A model generated the notes under the pieces. It was not told the origin of the DNA. It ran no database searches and saw nothing but the letters and a program-made list of their open reading frames with translations. Both the position numbers and the translations under genes were made by a program. Positions 9,881-20,109 of a stretch of DNA of 64,000 bases are shown here, one piece after another (positions within the stretch are counted from its first letter, which is position 1; each line of letters starts with the position of its first letter). This stretch comes from Lepas anatifera (Eukaryota; Arthropoda; Thecostraca; Lepadidae): contig JAOTON010001819.1 in NCBI GenBank assembly GCA_034440635.1, forward strand, positions 1,147,001 through 1,211,000, read 5' to 3'.

Positions 9881-12246
9881 CGTACGATTATTGGCGACGA
9901 TGAGGCATTAGCTGGACACATACTAGGTGCCCATACTCTTCCCGGGTGCTTGGAAAGGCGACAGAATGCCCTAGCTGACCGAAAAAGGTATTAAGTAGTC
10001 CAAAAATAGTTTCAATCGCTACATGCAGTCCAGTTACATCTAGGTTCAACGGCGTATGGCACTAAATTTCGAGCGGCACGGCCCAAATTGGGTACACTAC
10101 CTGGCAATCAAAAGGCCACCCCGGCAGTGATGGAAGGCACGTGCCCCATGTGCCCCTCTGGACAGAAGATCAACTCCGGGAGGCATTAAATAAGCTCAGG
10201 GGGCCCGGATCAGGTTAAGGGGCACTAAAACAGCTAAAAGGACACCAGGCACGCTCGGAGGCTTCAAATTAACCCAGAGTATTATATAGGTTCAGAAGGC
10301 ACACTTATTTTCTCAGGGGCACCAGATTGACTACGAGGGCACCATATCAGCTCAGAGGGCACATGATCAGCTCCAGGGGGCACCAGATGAGCTCCGCCCG
10401 TACGATTATTGGCGACGATGAGGCATTATCTGGAAACGGATTACGTTCCTATACTCTTCCCGGGTGCTTGGAAAGGCGACAGAATGCCCTAGCTGACCAA
10501 AAAGGCACTTACTTGTCAAACAATAGTTGAAATCGCTAAATGCAGTCTAGTGCCATCTAGGTTCAATGACGTAGGGCACTAAATTTCGAGCGGCACGGCC
10601 CAAAGGGGGTACACCACCTGGAAATTAGAAGGGCACCCGGCACCGATGGGGGCACGTCCCCCCTATGCCCCCTGGACAGTAGATAAACTCCGGGAGGCAT
10701 TAAATAAGCTCAGGGGGCCCGGATCAGGTTAAGGGGCACTAAAACAGCTAAAAGGACACCAGGCAAGCTCGGAGGCTTCAAACTAACTCAAAGAGAATTA
10801 TATAGGTTCAGAAGGCACACTTATTTTCTCAGGGGCACCAGATTGACTACGAGGGCACCATATCAGCTCAGAGGGCACATGATCAGCTCCAGGGGGCACC
10901 AGATGAGCTCCGCCCGTACGATTATTGGCGACGATGAGGCATTATATGGAAACGGATTACGTGCCTACACTCTTCCCGGGTGCTTGGAAAGGCGACAGAA
11001 TGCCCTAGCTGACCAAAAAAGGTATTAAGTAGTCCAAAAATAGTTTCAATCGCTACATGCAGTCCAGTTACATCTAGGTTCAACGGCGTATGGCACTAAA
11101 TTTCGAGCGGCACGGCCCAAATTGGGTACACTACCTGGCAATCAAAAGGCCACCCCGGCAGTGATGGAAGGCACGTGCCCCATGTGCCCCTCTGGACAGA
11201 AGATCAACTCCGGGAGGCATTAAATAAGCTCAGGGGCCCGGATCAGGTTAAGGGGCACTAAAACAGCTAAAAGGACACCAGGCAAGCTCGGAGGCTTCAA
11301 ACTAACTCAAAGAGTATTATATAGGTTCAGAAGGCACACTTATTTTCTCAGGGGCACCAGATTGACTACGAGGGCACCATATCAGCTCAGAGGGCACATG
11401 ATCAGCTCCAGGGGGCACCAGATGAGCTCCGCCCGTACGATTATTGGCGACGATGAGGCATTATCTGGAAACGGATTACGTGCCTATACTCTTCCCGGGT
11501 GCTTGGAAAGGCGACAGAATGCCCTAGCTGACCAAAAAGGCACTTACTTGTCAAACAATAGTTGAAATCGCTAAATGCAGTCTAGTGCCATCTAGGTTCA
11601 ATGACGTAGGGCACCAAATTTCGAGCGGCACGGCCCAAAGGGGGTACACCACCTGGAAATCAGAAGGGCACCAGGCACCGATGGGGGCACGTGCCCCCTG
11701 TGCTCCCTGGGTGCGGCCCTGTACCGTAGATAAACTACGGGAGGGCACTAAAACAGCTACTAGGGCACCAGGCAAGCTCGGAGGCATCAGACTAACTCAG
11801 AGAGCATTATATAGGTTCAGAAGGCACAATTATTTTCTCAGGGGGGGCACCAGATTGACTACGAGGGCATCAGATCAGCTCAGAGGGCTCATGATCAGCT
11901 CCAGGGGCCAAGACCAGCGCTCAGGGGGCACCAGATGAGCTCAAGGGGCACCAGATTAGCTCCGCCCGTACGATTATTGGCGACGATGACGCATTATCTG
12001 GAAACGGATTACGTGCCTATGCTCTTCCCGGGTGCTTGGAAAGGCGACAGAATGCCCTAGCTGACCAAAAAGGCACTTACATTGTCAAACAATAGTTTAA
12101 ATCGCTAAATGCAGTCTAGTTCCATCTAGGCTCAACGGCGTAGGGCACTAAATTTCGAGCGGCACGGCCCAAAGAGGGTACACCACCTGGCAATCAAAAG
12201 GGCACCCTGGCACCGATGGGGGGGCACGTGCCCCTGTGCCCCCCCT
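9881..12246. repeat. 518 bp higher-order tandem array at the right end of the giant hAT element
   Basis: The marker CGTACGATTATTGGCGACGA starts at 9881, 10399, 10915, 11434 and 11967, giving spacings of 518, 516, 519 and 533 bases. Each unit combines a unique part (marker, CTTCCCGGGTGCTTGGAAAG, TTTCGAGCGGCACGGCCC), a GGGGGCACGTGCCCC palindrome and a run of the short minisatellite. Copy 2 has only one such unit (marker at 61748), so the array expanded after the copies separated or collapsed in copy 2. The small frames repeated here at 10327, 10843 and 11362 are repeat translations, not genes. Confidence 0.9.
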
Positions 12247-12269
12247 GGCTGCGCCCCTGCAGGTAACCG

Positions 12270-13597
12270 CTTCACTTTTACCAACTATCGCCCAATTTCA
12301 ATCTTACCGGTGCTTTCAAAAGTTTTCGAAAAAAATTGTATGTGCCCAGCTCACTGAATATTTGACTGAAATTGACATGCTATATAAATACTAGTTCGGT
12401 TTTCGGAAAACAACATAGTACTTCATGCCCATTGCCCTACTCTACGATGATATTACCTCTGACCTTGCATCAAAAATGATTTCTGCTACAATTTACCTGG
12501 ATTTCAGTAAGGCGTTTGATACCGTGAATCACAAAATTCTCCAATCAAAATTACACTTTTGGGGCATCCAAGGCAATTCATTAAAATTTTTCAAATCATA
12601 CCTGTCAAATCGTTCACAAACTCTGAAGTACAACTCGACTATCTCAGCTAATCCAAAAAAGTATCCCTTGGTGTACCGCAGGGTAGTGTGCTGGGCCCCC
12701 TCCTTTTCCTAATATATAGAAATGATATATCAAGAAGCTCAAATGCCCCGAAATTCTATCTCTTCGCAGATGACACTGCACTGCTATATGCCGTTAAAAA
12801 TATTGATGAACTGCAGTCCAAAATTAACAACAGTCTATCAGATATAACCACCTGGCTCTAATGTAACAGGCTCACCCTTAACACAAAAAATCAACTTACC
12901 AAATATTCTCCACTCGTAGTGTACTCAATTTGGCTATCAAAATTAATAATGACGTACTGGACAGAAAATTCACTACAAAATATCTTGGCGTCTATATCAA
13001 TGAGGATCTGAAGTGGACCAACCATATACAAAGTATAGAAAACACAATGTCACGCAATATATGTCTTATACGTAGGTCACAACATATTCTAGACTCTGGT
13101 CATCTTTTCCTGCTCTACAATGCTCTTATTCTCCCTTTCTTGAATTACTGCCTTCCAATTTCGGGGAGCACATTCAAATGTCATTTAAATAAGCTGATGA
13201 TGCTACCGAAAAAATTGTCCATTTGATAGATAAATCTGAGCCCCTTGCTCACACCAGTCCCTTATTTAAAAAATACAAAATCCTGAAAATTGAAGATCTG
13301 ATGGAAGTAGCCCAATTAAAACTCGTCCATAGCCATCTCATCCAGACTTTACCGAGCCCCCTCAGTGAAAGGATTAATACAACTAACCCAAATCCCCTTC
13401 TCCCTAATATAAGACGAACCCAACACTTTCAGGTCCCCTTCGCCTCAACCATGCACAGGAAATTTTCTTTATTCATTGCGGCCCCACGAACCTGCAATAA
13501 TGTGATTACCCCTAAAATTAGAAGACTGGAAGATATCCCACTAAGTAAAGCGTTTTTCAGGACAGTGATTACAAAACTTTCCCTAGACAAATATTGA
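12270..13597 (+). pseudogene. CR1-like LINE, reverse transcriptase core and C-terminus
   Basis: This continues the LINE after the hAT insertion. Motifs: NYRPISILPVLSKVFEK (12283-12335), LDFSKAFDTVNHK as motif A (12498-12535), a GVPQGSVLGPLLF-like block broken by a frameshift near 12655-12710, and FADDTALLY as the catalytic box (12764-12790). Next come KYLGVYINEDLKWTNHI (12978-13028) and the C-terminal region ending at 13597. Stops near 12860 and frame changes near 12710, 12920 and 13223 make it non-functional. Confidence 0.85.
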
Positions 13598-13599
13598 AT

Positions 13600-13929
13600 A
13601 TCCTAAACCCTCTTATTGGCATCTTTATATCCCTAATTGCATCAACGTAAACCGTTACAATAAACATATTATGCCCCAGCTTTTGTCACGATTCGTCTCT
13701 TTGCATAAGTAAAGTACAAAAAGTAATACAAACAAGTAAAAATAAGCATGAGTAAAAAAAGCGCTGTAATCTTTGATTTGGCAGTAAGGTACCACACAGG
13801 CCAGCCTCCGGCACCTGTACACCTATCATTTCCTCAAACTTACCACGCGCCCTCAAATCTCTCCACGACATCTGCAGTGCTATAAAAAATAGTATCCACT
13901 CCCTTCCCAAATTCTAACAAACAAAAAAC
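13600..13929. other. Short intervening region, no recognised feature
   Basis: This contains the LINE 3' UTR (to ~13675) and then ~250 bases of mixed composition. A minus-strand frame of 74 codons (13910-13686) is open but matches nothing I recognise. I make no gene call. Confidence 0.4.
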
Positions 13930-14680
13930 CCTATTTCAGGACCTGGCGACGGCTGATTGAGAGTGGCGCCGTGGGTGCGCCGCTGGCCCGTGATGATGGT
14001 GTGCGCCGGGCGGGTTGCGGCGCATTCTCCAGTCTGCGGCATCCATGGCGGCGTTCTTTTGCTACCCCGGGGCGAGTAGAGCGCGCCGCCAGCCCCTCCG
14101 TAGTCGCCTTGCCGGTGGGCGACATCCTCGCTTCTGGTTCGCCGGGTGAGCGGGGGGCGCGACTGGTCGTTAGCGGCGGGCGGCTTCGCCGGTGCGGGAG
14201 CTGACTTCTCAAGGGGCGGCGCTGCTCCTGCTACCCCGGGGCGGTGGAACCACTGTGCTCGGTCCCGGGGAGCTGAGCGCGCCGCCGGACTCTACTGTGG
14301 TCACCGTTGCCCGCGGACGAATTCTTCCCTGCTGGCTCGCCGTGTGACCTGGGGCGGCTGGTCGCTGGTGGCGGACGGCCTCGTCGCTGCGGGGCCGACT
14401 CTGGACATCTCGAGGGCGGCGCTGCTCCTGCTACCCACGGGGCGGTAAACCGTTGTGCTCGGTCCCGGGGAGCGGAGCGTGCCGCCAAACCAAGAAGCGC
14501 GGTATGGACGGGATGGCGCTGCGGCGGCGGGCTGTGTCGTGGCCCGTGCTTGTGAACGGACTGAGGGCGCCTTTCGACCGGTGTGCCCTGGCGGCTGCGC
14601 AGGCTGGCGCCTGCGGCGCTCCTGTGCGCGGGAGAGCGGTTCTGTGCGGCGCGGTGGGGTGCGGCGGCGGCGGCACCAGA
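13930..14680. repeat. GC-rich tandem repeats, possible LINE 5' monomers
   Basis: Composition changes sharply to very high GC. The phrase GGCGGCG followed by CTNCTGCTACCCCGGGGCG starts at 14048, 14215 and 14415, and GCTCGGTCCCGGGGAGC occurs at about 14258 and 14457, so there are 2 to 3 units of 167-200 bases. The block stops abruptly at about 14685 where the LINE coding sequence begins. It could be promoter-bearing 5' UTR monomers or an unrelated GC-rich satellite joined by a 5'-truncated insertion. Long frames here are an effect of GC content. Confidence 0.65.
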
Positions 14681-14689
14681 CTCAGAATT

Positions 14690-16271
14690 TTTTTCTATCA
14701 CTCTCGGCGGAAAAATCATCAGTCATTGTCTTTGCCAGAGCACATTCCAGACACGACCCTCCACGGCTCCAAATCTCGGGTAAACCTATTGAATGCACCA
14801 ATAGCTTTAAATTCTTGGGCGTCACCCTAGATTCCCGATTGAGTTTCAATGAGCATATCACCAAAGTCGTCTCTAGCTGTCAAAAGCGAGTCAACATTCT
14901 CCGCATGCTCGGCGGCACAGAGTATGGCGGGGATCGAAAGACCCTGCTTATGCTCTACAAGTCCCTGATTCGGTTCATTCTCGAATATAATTCGTTCGTT
15001 TTTGACTCGACGAACAAGACCAATAAATTAAAGCTAGAGCGAGTCCAAAATGCCAGTATCCGGGCAGCCACAGGCGCGCTCAGAGAATCCCCCATCACCA
15101 GCCTGCTAACTGATAGCGGGCTATGCCCACTGCAGACAAGACGCGAAGCCCAGCTTATTTCTTACTACATTAAGGTACAATCCACCGAAAACCACCCGGC
15201 AAAACAATGTTTTGCCCATCCCAGACGAGCAAATAAAGCCACTCTACAGAAGTGGCCCCCATTTAAGCACAGAGTAGCGAAAACCCTGGAAAGCCTCAAT
15301 CTTGCACTGCCAGCAACAATAGGCAAACCCCCACTCTCCCGCTTCTGGACTCAGAAAGAGCCCAAAGTGGAATTTCTTTTCACTTCCCGTAAAACGGACT
15401 TCTCAGAGGAAGAAGTCTCCCAGAAATTCCTAGAGTTCCGATCTTGTAACGCGGACAAGACCTTTATATTTACAGACGGCTCCAAAATAGGCGAAAAAGT
15501 AGGCCTCGGCATCTGGGGGCAAAATATTTGCCTTCAGAAAAGACTTCCGGACAACTGCTCTATCTTCACAGCCGAGGCTGTTGCCATCCTAAATGCATTA
15601 GCCATAATCAGAACCCAAAATATCAACTCAGCCGTCATCTGTTCAGACTCTAAATCTGTCCTGCAGGCCGTCAGTAACGTAGTCAACCCCAGCCACCACG
15701 TTATAGCAGATATTCAGAAAGGTATCGATGATGTATCCCTGATGTCTCTTTTCTTTGGATCCCGAGCCACTGCAAAATTCAAGGAAATGAAAAGGCCGAT
15801 GAGCAGGCAAAAAAGTCCCTAGAACTTAGAGAGATCGCACCCTTAACGTGGTCTGGAGACGATAGCAAAGCTCTCCTCCAGGACACCATCCGGAAGCAAA
15901 TTCAAAATAACTGGACCACAAACCACAGCGCTCACCTATTCTATATCAAGCCTAACATCGGCTACTGGCCCAGTTCCAACCAAAAGAGTCGCCGGCGCGA
16001 GGTTATTCTAACCAGACTCAGAAATGGACACACAAAATTAAATGCCTATTGGAACGCGGGTACCTGTGGTACCTGCGACGCAATGGAGAATCCCTATCAC
16101 ATTCTCATCGATTGTCCCCAGCACAATACCCATCGGCAACCCATGCTAGATTACTGCCGAATCCAAAACATCGCTGTAGACCTAAAAACTCTGCTCGGTA
16201 ACGACCATCCTGAGCTACTCGAAAAAGTCTTTACATTTCTAAAGGGCTCTGGGCTAGAGAAGTTTCTATAA
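14690..16271 (+). pseudogene. I-like LINE 3' half: RT thumb, RNase H, C-terminal CCHC
   Basis: This is a 5'-truncated non-LTR retrotransposon starting just after the RT catalytic box (SAEKSSVIVFAR). It continues FKFLGVTLDSRLSFNEHI and ILRMLGGTEYGGDRKTLL (14805-14960), the region after RT in I-superfamily LINEs. An RNase H domain follows with FTDGSK (near 15469), AEAVAILNALA (near 15571) and CSDSKSVLQAV (near 15640), which supply the D-E-D catalytic residues. The frame breaks near 15770-15822, and the C-terminal CGTCDAMENPYHILIDC (a CCHC cluster, 16068-16118) ends at 16271. The long frame starting at 14455 includes ~75 codons of GC-rich repeat, which I exclude. Confidence 0.8.
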
Positions 16272-16740
16272 ATCACCCCTCCCAGTATATATGATGGAGG
16301 GTGCATGGTGCACCCCCAAAGTAGGACTTGCCTATTTTCCAATCATAGATGATCCACCGCAAAATTTAAGCAATAGTTGTTTAACCTTTAAATGGTTTAT
16401 CGTAGGCTAAGGATAGGTTGTGTTAGGCTAGCTTTGAAATCAGGTTAGGTTAAATAGGTTAGATTTTTCACCGCAGTGATACCTTTCACTGCGGGTCTAT
16501 GCTAACCACACTTATACTCTTACTAACAATCTAACTATCCTCTGTTTATTGTTTATTGTTTATTAGACAAGAACAGCCACAGGCCAGAGCCCACTTATGG
16601 TTGCAGTCGTTGGTTAAAATCGTTCAACATTCCGTAAGGGATCACACTCCACACTCGCACGCTTCCACATTCAACCACCCACACATATCCTACACATGGC
16701 ATTACAGAGTCTCTCCATGGCTTAAAAAGGCACTCTAAAA
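16272..16740. other. Intergenic/UTR stretch with GGTTAGGTTA-like sequence
   Basis: This probably includes the 3' UTR of the preceding LINE. It holds a short run of GTTAGG-like words (16420-16465) and a hairpin GCAGTGATACC..TCACTGC (16483-16500). The word CTGCGGGTCTA at 16489 recurs as GTGCGGGTCTAAAC near 18692, suggesting related LINE tails. No coding signal. Confidence 0.4.
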
Positions 16741-18430
16741 ATGTATAAAAGTATATGTATATATAAAATACAACGATAGCCTCCGCATGGAAGCTGCTGC
16801 TGCTAAAAATGATGAACTACGTGGGCGTAAAATAAAATATATGAAGATGGACCACCATATGAAAAATACTACTATAAAGGCATCTAAAAGCATAAAAATC
16901 CTAAAATAATTAAATAAAAAAGCAAAAAAAATCCGCAATCACACAGTGCACATAGCAAGTAAGCATACTATCTCATGTACGTGCCAACGCTGTTCGCATA
17001 CCGCAACACACTCGATCGAAAAGAATGAGTAGGCTGAAAAAGTCCTCTGCTGGTGTGTGCCGCAGAAAATCATTTACAAGTTTCGGAAGCCTGATCTGGA
17101 ACCCATTCTGCACGGCATTAACTCGCCCACGAGGCACATTAAACAAGCCAGTGTGTCGTGAGCGTCGGCCGGGAGTCAGGAGGGAGAACATGGGCATCAG
17201 CTCACTACAGTCCAGGCGGCCGTTGAAGACGGAACGCAGGAACCTTATGTCGGCTTGTATAAACCTCGCTTTAATAGAAGAACAGCGAAAATGATTTAGG
17301 AGTGACACGTAGTCCATTGCACATCGGCTATGTGTGCTGGCGGCTAACCACATTAAAAAGCGATGCTGCAGCCGTTCAAGGCGGGACAGGTGAATGTTTG
17401 CGGCACCAGCCCAGATAACACTGCCGTACTCTAGGAGTGATCTGACGTGAGCATTATACGCACACAAAGCAGCACAATGGTTGAATCTCGGAAGGCGTGC
17501 GCAGGAAGACACCTGAATGCTTCGCATCAGCAAGCCAAGCATTCGATTTGCCTTGCTCATAACCGAGTCTACATGCTCAGCAAATGTCAGCCTAGAGTCG
17601 AGAACTACACCTAAGTCCCTAATGTGAGAACAGCGTTCCAGCTGATGTCCGTCTAAAATGTATGAAGAGATGATGGGTGATGTCCGTAAAGTAAATGTGA
17701 TGGTCCTGCATTTGGCTGGATTGAGCTTGAGAAGCCAGGTTTTTGACCACTCACTTAAGCGGTTCAGGTCGGCCTGGAGAGAATCGACGTCTGCTGGGCC
17801 TTGAATTCTATGGAAAATTTTGACATCATCTGCATATGCCAGAGAGCATGTTTTAATGTGACTTGGAAGGTCAGCAACGTAACAAGTGAAGAGGATTGGG
17901 CCAAGAATGCTGCCTTCCGGAACTCCGGATGTTACCGGGGCCCAGTCAGAATGCTTCCCATTGATCATGACTCGCTGGGAGCGCTGGCTTAGGTAGGACT
18001 CAATCCAGCTATATGCAAGTCCAGTGATATTAAAAGGGTGCCTGAGCTTGTATAAAAGCAACCTATGGCTGACACTGGTAAAATCGGATGAATAATCCGT
18101 GTAAATGGCATCCGTCTGCGATCCTTCTGTCAGTGAGATCCAGCAGTGATCCATAAAACAGGCCAAATTCGTCACGCACGAACGGTTGGGAAGAAATCCG
18201 TGTTGAGAATCAGGTAGCGCGGGCCGGCAAGTTCGAAGTAAGCTCTCGCAAACTACCTTCTCCAAAATTTTTGAACTGATTGCCAAAAGAGAGACAGGCC
18301 TGTAATTTTCCGGAAGTTTTTTTGAACCCTTTTTGAAAACTGGAATCACGTTGGCCTTCTTCCATGTATCTGGGAACACCCCGGATCCCACCGACAGACG
18401 ACATATAATCTCAAGAGGGGTCGCAAGCTC
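16740..18430 (-). mobile_element. CR1/Jockey-like LINE with open RT frame, 5'-truncated
   Basis: The minus-strand copy starts within the RT fingers at about 18430 and extends past its stop at 16973 into an AT-rich 3' UTR of ~230 bases. It is the best-preserved RT in the window because the frame is uninterrupted. 5' truncation removed the endonuclease and ORF1. Confidence 0.8.
16973..18430 (-). CDS. LINE reverse transcriptase (partial, N-terminally truncated)
   Basis: This frame encodes RT of a CR1/Jockey-type LINE, which copies element RNA at a nicked chromosomal site. Motifs: VFPDTWKKANVIPVFKKGSK, YRPVSLLAISSKILEKVV, QHGFLPNRSCVTNL, TDYSSDFTSVSH as motif A (the catalytic Asp is kept but SKAFD has changed to SSDFT), SGVPEGSILGPILF, YADDVKIF (17837-17814) and LGVVLDSRLTFAEH, followed by a C-terminal region of ~170 residues. 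The frame is open from 18493, but the first ~20 residues are GC-rich flank. It lacks endonuclease and any visible promoter, so it is a fossil that happens to be open. Intactness suggests a relatively recent insertion. Confidence 0.8.
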   Translation of the reverse strand, partial: ELATPLEIICRLSVGSGVFPDTWKKANVIPVFKKGSKKLPENYRPVSLLAISSKILEKVVCESLLRTCRPALPDSQHGFLPNRSCVTNLACFMDHCWISLTEGSQTDAIYTDYSSDFTSVSHRLLLYKLRHPFNITGLAYSWIESYLSQRSQRVMINGKHSDWAPVTSGVPEGSILGPILFTCYVADLPSHIKTCSLAYADDVKIFHRIQGPADVDSLQADLNRLSEWSKTWLLKLNPAKCRTITFTLRTSPIISSYILDGHQLERCSHIRDLGVVLDSRLTFAEHVDSVMSKANRMLGLLMRSIQVSSCARLPRFNHCAALCAYNAHVRSLLEYGSVIWAGAANIHLSRLERLQHRFLMWLAASTHSRCAMDYVSLLNHFRCSSIKARFIQADIRFLRSVFNGRLDCSELMPMFSLLTPGRRSRHTGLFNVPRGRVNAVQNGFQIRLPKLVNDFLRHTPAEDFFSLLILFDRVCCGMRTALART

Positions 18431-18589
18431 TTCTGCACATTCTTTTCCTCTGCGCGGCGGCTGCCCAGCCGGAGAGGGGAGCTGCAACCTCACCTCCGGG
18501 TTGCAGGGTAAATTCGCAGCACCCTGGCCAGGTGTTTAGCGCACTTTCTAAAATACGAAAATTATTGAGTTAACGGAGGATTTCGAGTA

Positions 18590-18935
18590 ACGTAGACAAG
18601 CGGACATCAGTAGCTGACACACAAAATTCTAAATTCTAAATTACAAATTCTAAATTTAAAGTCTTCAACCACAGAAATAACCTTCGCACTGTGCGGGTCT
18701 AAACTTATTAAAAGACCTCCCTTGGCATGGCTATGCCATTGCCACGACCGTCCATTCGCAAGCTAAAACATCTTGCAACCCATTACTTGAAATAACTCCC
18801 ATTGCTTTAACAGACTAACGTAGCTTGCCCTCACACAAAATTCTAAAATTCTCCCACGCACTTCTTTAGAGGCGGGCAAAGGTGCTATGCACAGAACGCC
18901 TAATAAAAAGCCATTGATTGATTGATTGAGAGTGC
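18590..18935 (+). mobile_element. LINE 3' tail fragment with (ATTG)n end
   Basis: The stretch ends AATAAAAAGCC followed by ATTGATTGATTGATTGA (18905-18930), a poly(A)-signal-like word plus a 4 bp tandem tail as seen at 3' ends of I/R1-type LINEs. A heptamer repeat of AAATTCT occurs at 18625-18660. There is no coding sequence, so this is a strongly 5'-truncated copy. Confidence 0.5.
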
Positions 18936-19426
18936 GGTGCGGGCGGGCTGGCGTGTGAGCTGCGATTTGCCGATCTTGCTGGTCCCTGTCAAATCTAACG
19001 GAGTGTCGTAATGTATGTGAATTGCTTTTTATGTGTATGACTGCTCTGTTTCATGTCTGTGTATGTCATCCCGTTTTATGTCTCATCACTGCCGACATTT
19101 GTGGGCTCCCCCGGCGTAATTTAGGCGCGCCGCGTCGGGGGTGGCCATGTGAAATACTGCTCGGCCTGTCTGTCCTCCGGGACATGCCTCATACTGTTGT
19201 GTGCTGCTTCAATACATGTATGGATCTATAAGCGCAAATGCAGAGCGTGATTGACAAATGTGTGTTGGGCATACCTGGGAGCTCAATTTGTTACCAAGGT
19301 CATGAATGTAATTTAGAGCGTGCGAGCACTGTGACCTACCGGCCACAGCAGCGGCTCGATGCCGAGGTGTGCGGCTCGCACATGCCTGCAGCTGAGAAAG
19401 CCGCCGCGGGTAGTGGAGGGGTCAGT

Positions 19427-19625
19427 AGTTTAGGGGGCGCCGTAGTGGAGTGGTCAGCGTAGCTGGCTGCCACGCAGCCGACCCGGGTTCAAGGCCCGGT
19501 GGCTTCCCTGAACAAGGGGCAAGCCGGCTCCCGAGAAACCCTTCCAACAGGGAAAGAAGAGTTGGCGACGCCATATGACACTGGCAGTTGGTGCGTCGAT
19601 AAGCCTCAAAAATTATTTATAATAA
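19427..19625 (+). mobile_element. tRNA-Gly-like SINE
   Basis: The head carries an A box (TAGTGGAGTGGTCAGCG, 19443-19459), a GGCTG/CAGCC stem enclosing CTGCCACGC with GCC in anticodon position, and a B box (GGGTTCAAGGC, 19485-19495) with a CCCGG/CCGGT-like T arm. About 120 bases of unrelated body follow, ending in an A/T-rich tail (AAAAATTATTTATAATAAG). A tRNA head plus such a tail is the SINE layout. The acceptor stem does not close, so it is not a working tRNA gene. Confidence 0.65.
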
Positions 19626-20109
19626 GAAAGCCACCGACTCTTCCCGCTGCAGCTGCCTAGTTCACGCGAAAACAAAGGCACCATGAGCATGCACCATACC
19701 AGAAACCTTGACATGTATTCTTAGCCCGCAGTAGTCGGTGTCCGTCTCGGACCAACCCGGCTAAATGAACGCGCCACACACGTCTGGCCGGTAACGACAC
19801 GGGCTGGCTGGTACTGGCTCTCTGCTAAGGACAGGGAGCCACCAACCTCGCCTCACCGCGTAGTGACTAGCAGGCTGGTGCTGACGGGCCGACGCAGAAG
19901 TCATAGATAGCCGACACCAGGCACTACCTCTGCTAGTGCTCGGCTCCTCCTCCGCCCCGCCACATCAGGTAATACACATAACACTGCACAAAAAGGAATT
20001 TACAGAACCAATGATTGCCCTTTTCCCCATGAAGTGTTTTTCGATTACCTCTGGACCACACATCTATAGTTGTGTGCTTTGTTGATCCACTCCACCACTC
20101 CACACTCAG
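19626..20109. other. Unassigned region
   Basis: Mixed, moderately GC-rich sequence without long frames, repeats or recognised motifs. It may include part of the 3' flank of the minus-strand LINE that ends near 20110. Confidence 0.3.

Larger units (their letters stand above)
7202..12261. mobile_element. Giant non-autonomous hAT element, copy 1 (5,060 bp, TSD CAGGTAAC)
   Basis: The element starts CAGGGGCGCAGCCAG (7202-7216) and ends with its exact complement CTGGCTGCGCCCCTG (12247-12261). CAGGTAAC is present on both sides (7194-7201 and 12262-12269), an 8 bp duplication as made by hAT transposases. There is no transposase. In order it holds a left subterminal block (to ~7290), AT-rich unique sequence, a ~340 bp module (7562-7905) repeated in copy 2, a degenerate GGGGCACCAGATCAGCTCA-type minisatellite (8040-9880), and a 518 bp tandem array (9881-12246). 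Copy 2 is at 55478-62036. Confidence 0.92.
6423..13675 (+). mobile_element. CR1/Jockey-type LINE, 5'-truncated, split by a giant hAT element
   Basis: The copy begins within the endonuclease-RT linker (RPWISFSLLKCI..KSDLYLKFMK at 6560-6640) and ends after the RT C-terminus at 13597 plus a short 3' UTR with AATAAA near 13662. It is interrupted from 7202 to 12261. Deleting that element and one copy of its TSD joins FKSGN (to 7201) with RFTFTNYRPISIL (from 12270) in frame, which is strong proof of the insertion. Without the insert the copy is about 2.2 kb. No clear TSD of the LINE itself was found. Confidence 0.85.

Noticed and set aside
8599..11565. Several 60-100 codon frames in the repeat region, some repeated almost identically
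   Set aside because: They are translations of the minisatellite and the 518 bp unit; the repetition is of DNA, not of genes.
7202..12261. CRISPR-like array of regular short repeats
   Set aside because: Repeat units are degenerate, spacers are not unique sequences of fixed length, and the block has hAT ends with a TSD; the genome is eukaryotic in character.
13971..14719. Long frames on both strands in GC-rich DNA
   Set aside because: High GC removes stop codons; frames overlap on both strands and have no recognised domain.
16420..16465. Telomeric TTAGG array
   Set aside because: Only a few scattered GTTAGG-like words, not a tandem array; too short to call telomeric.
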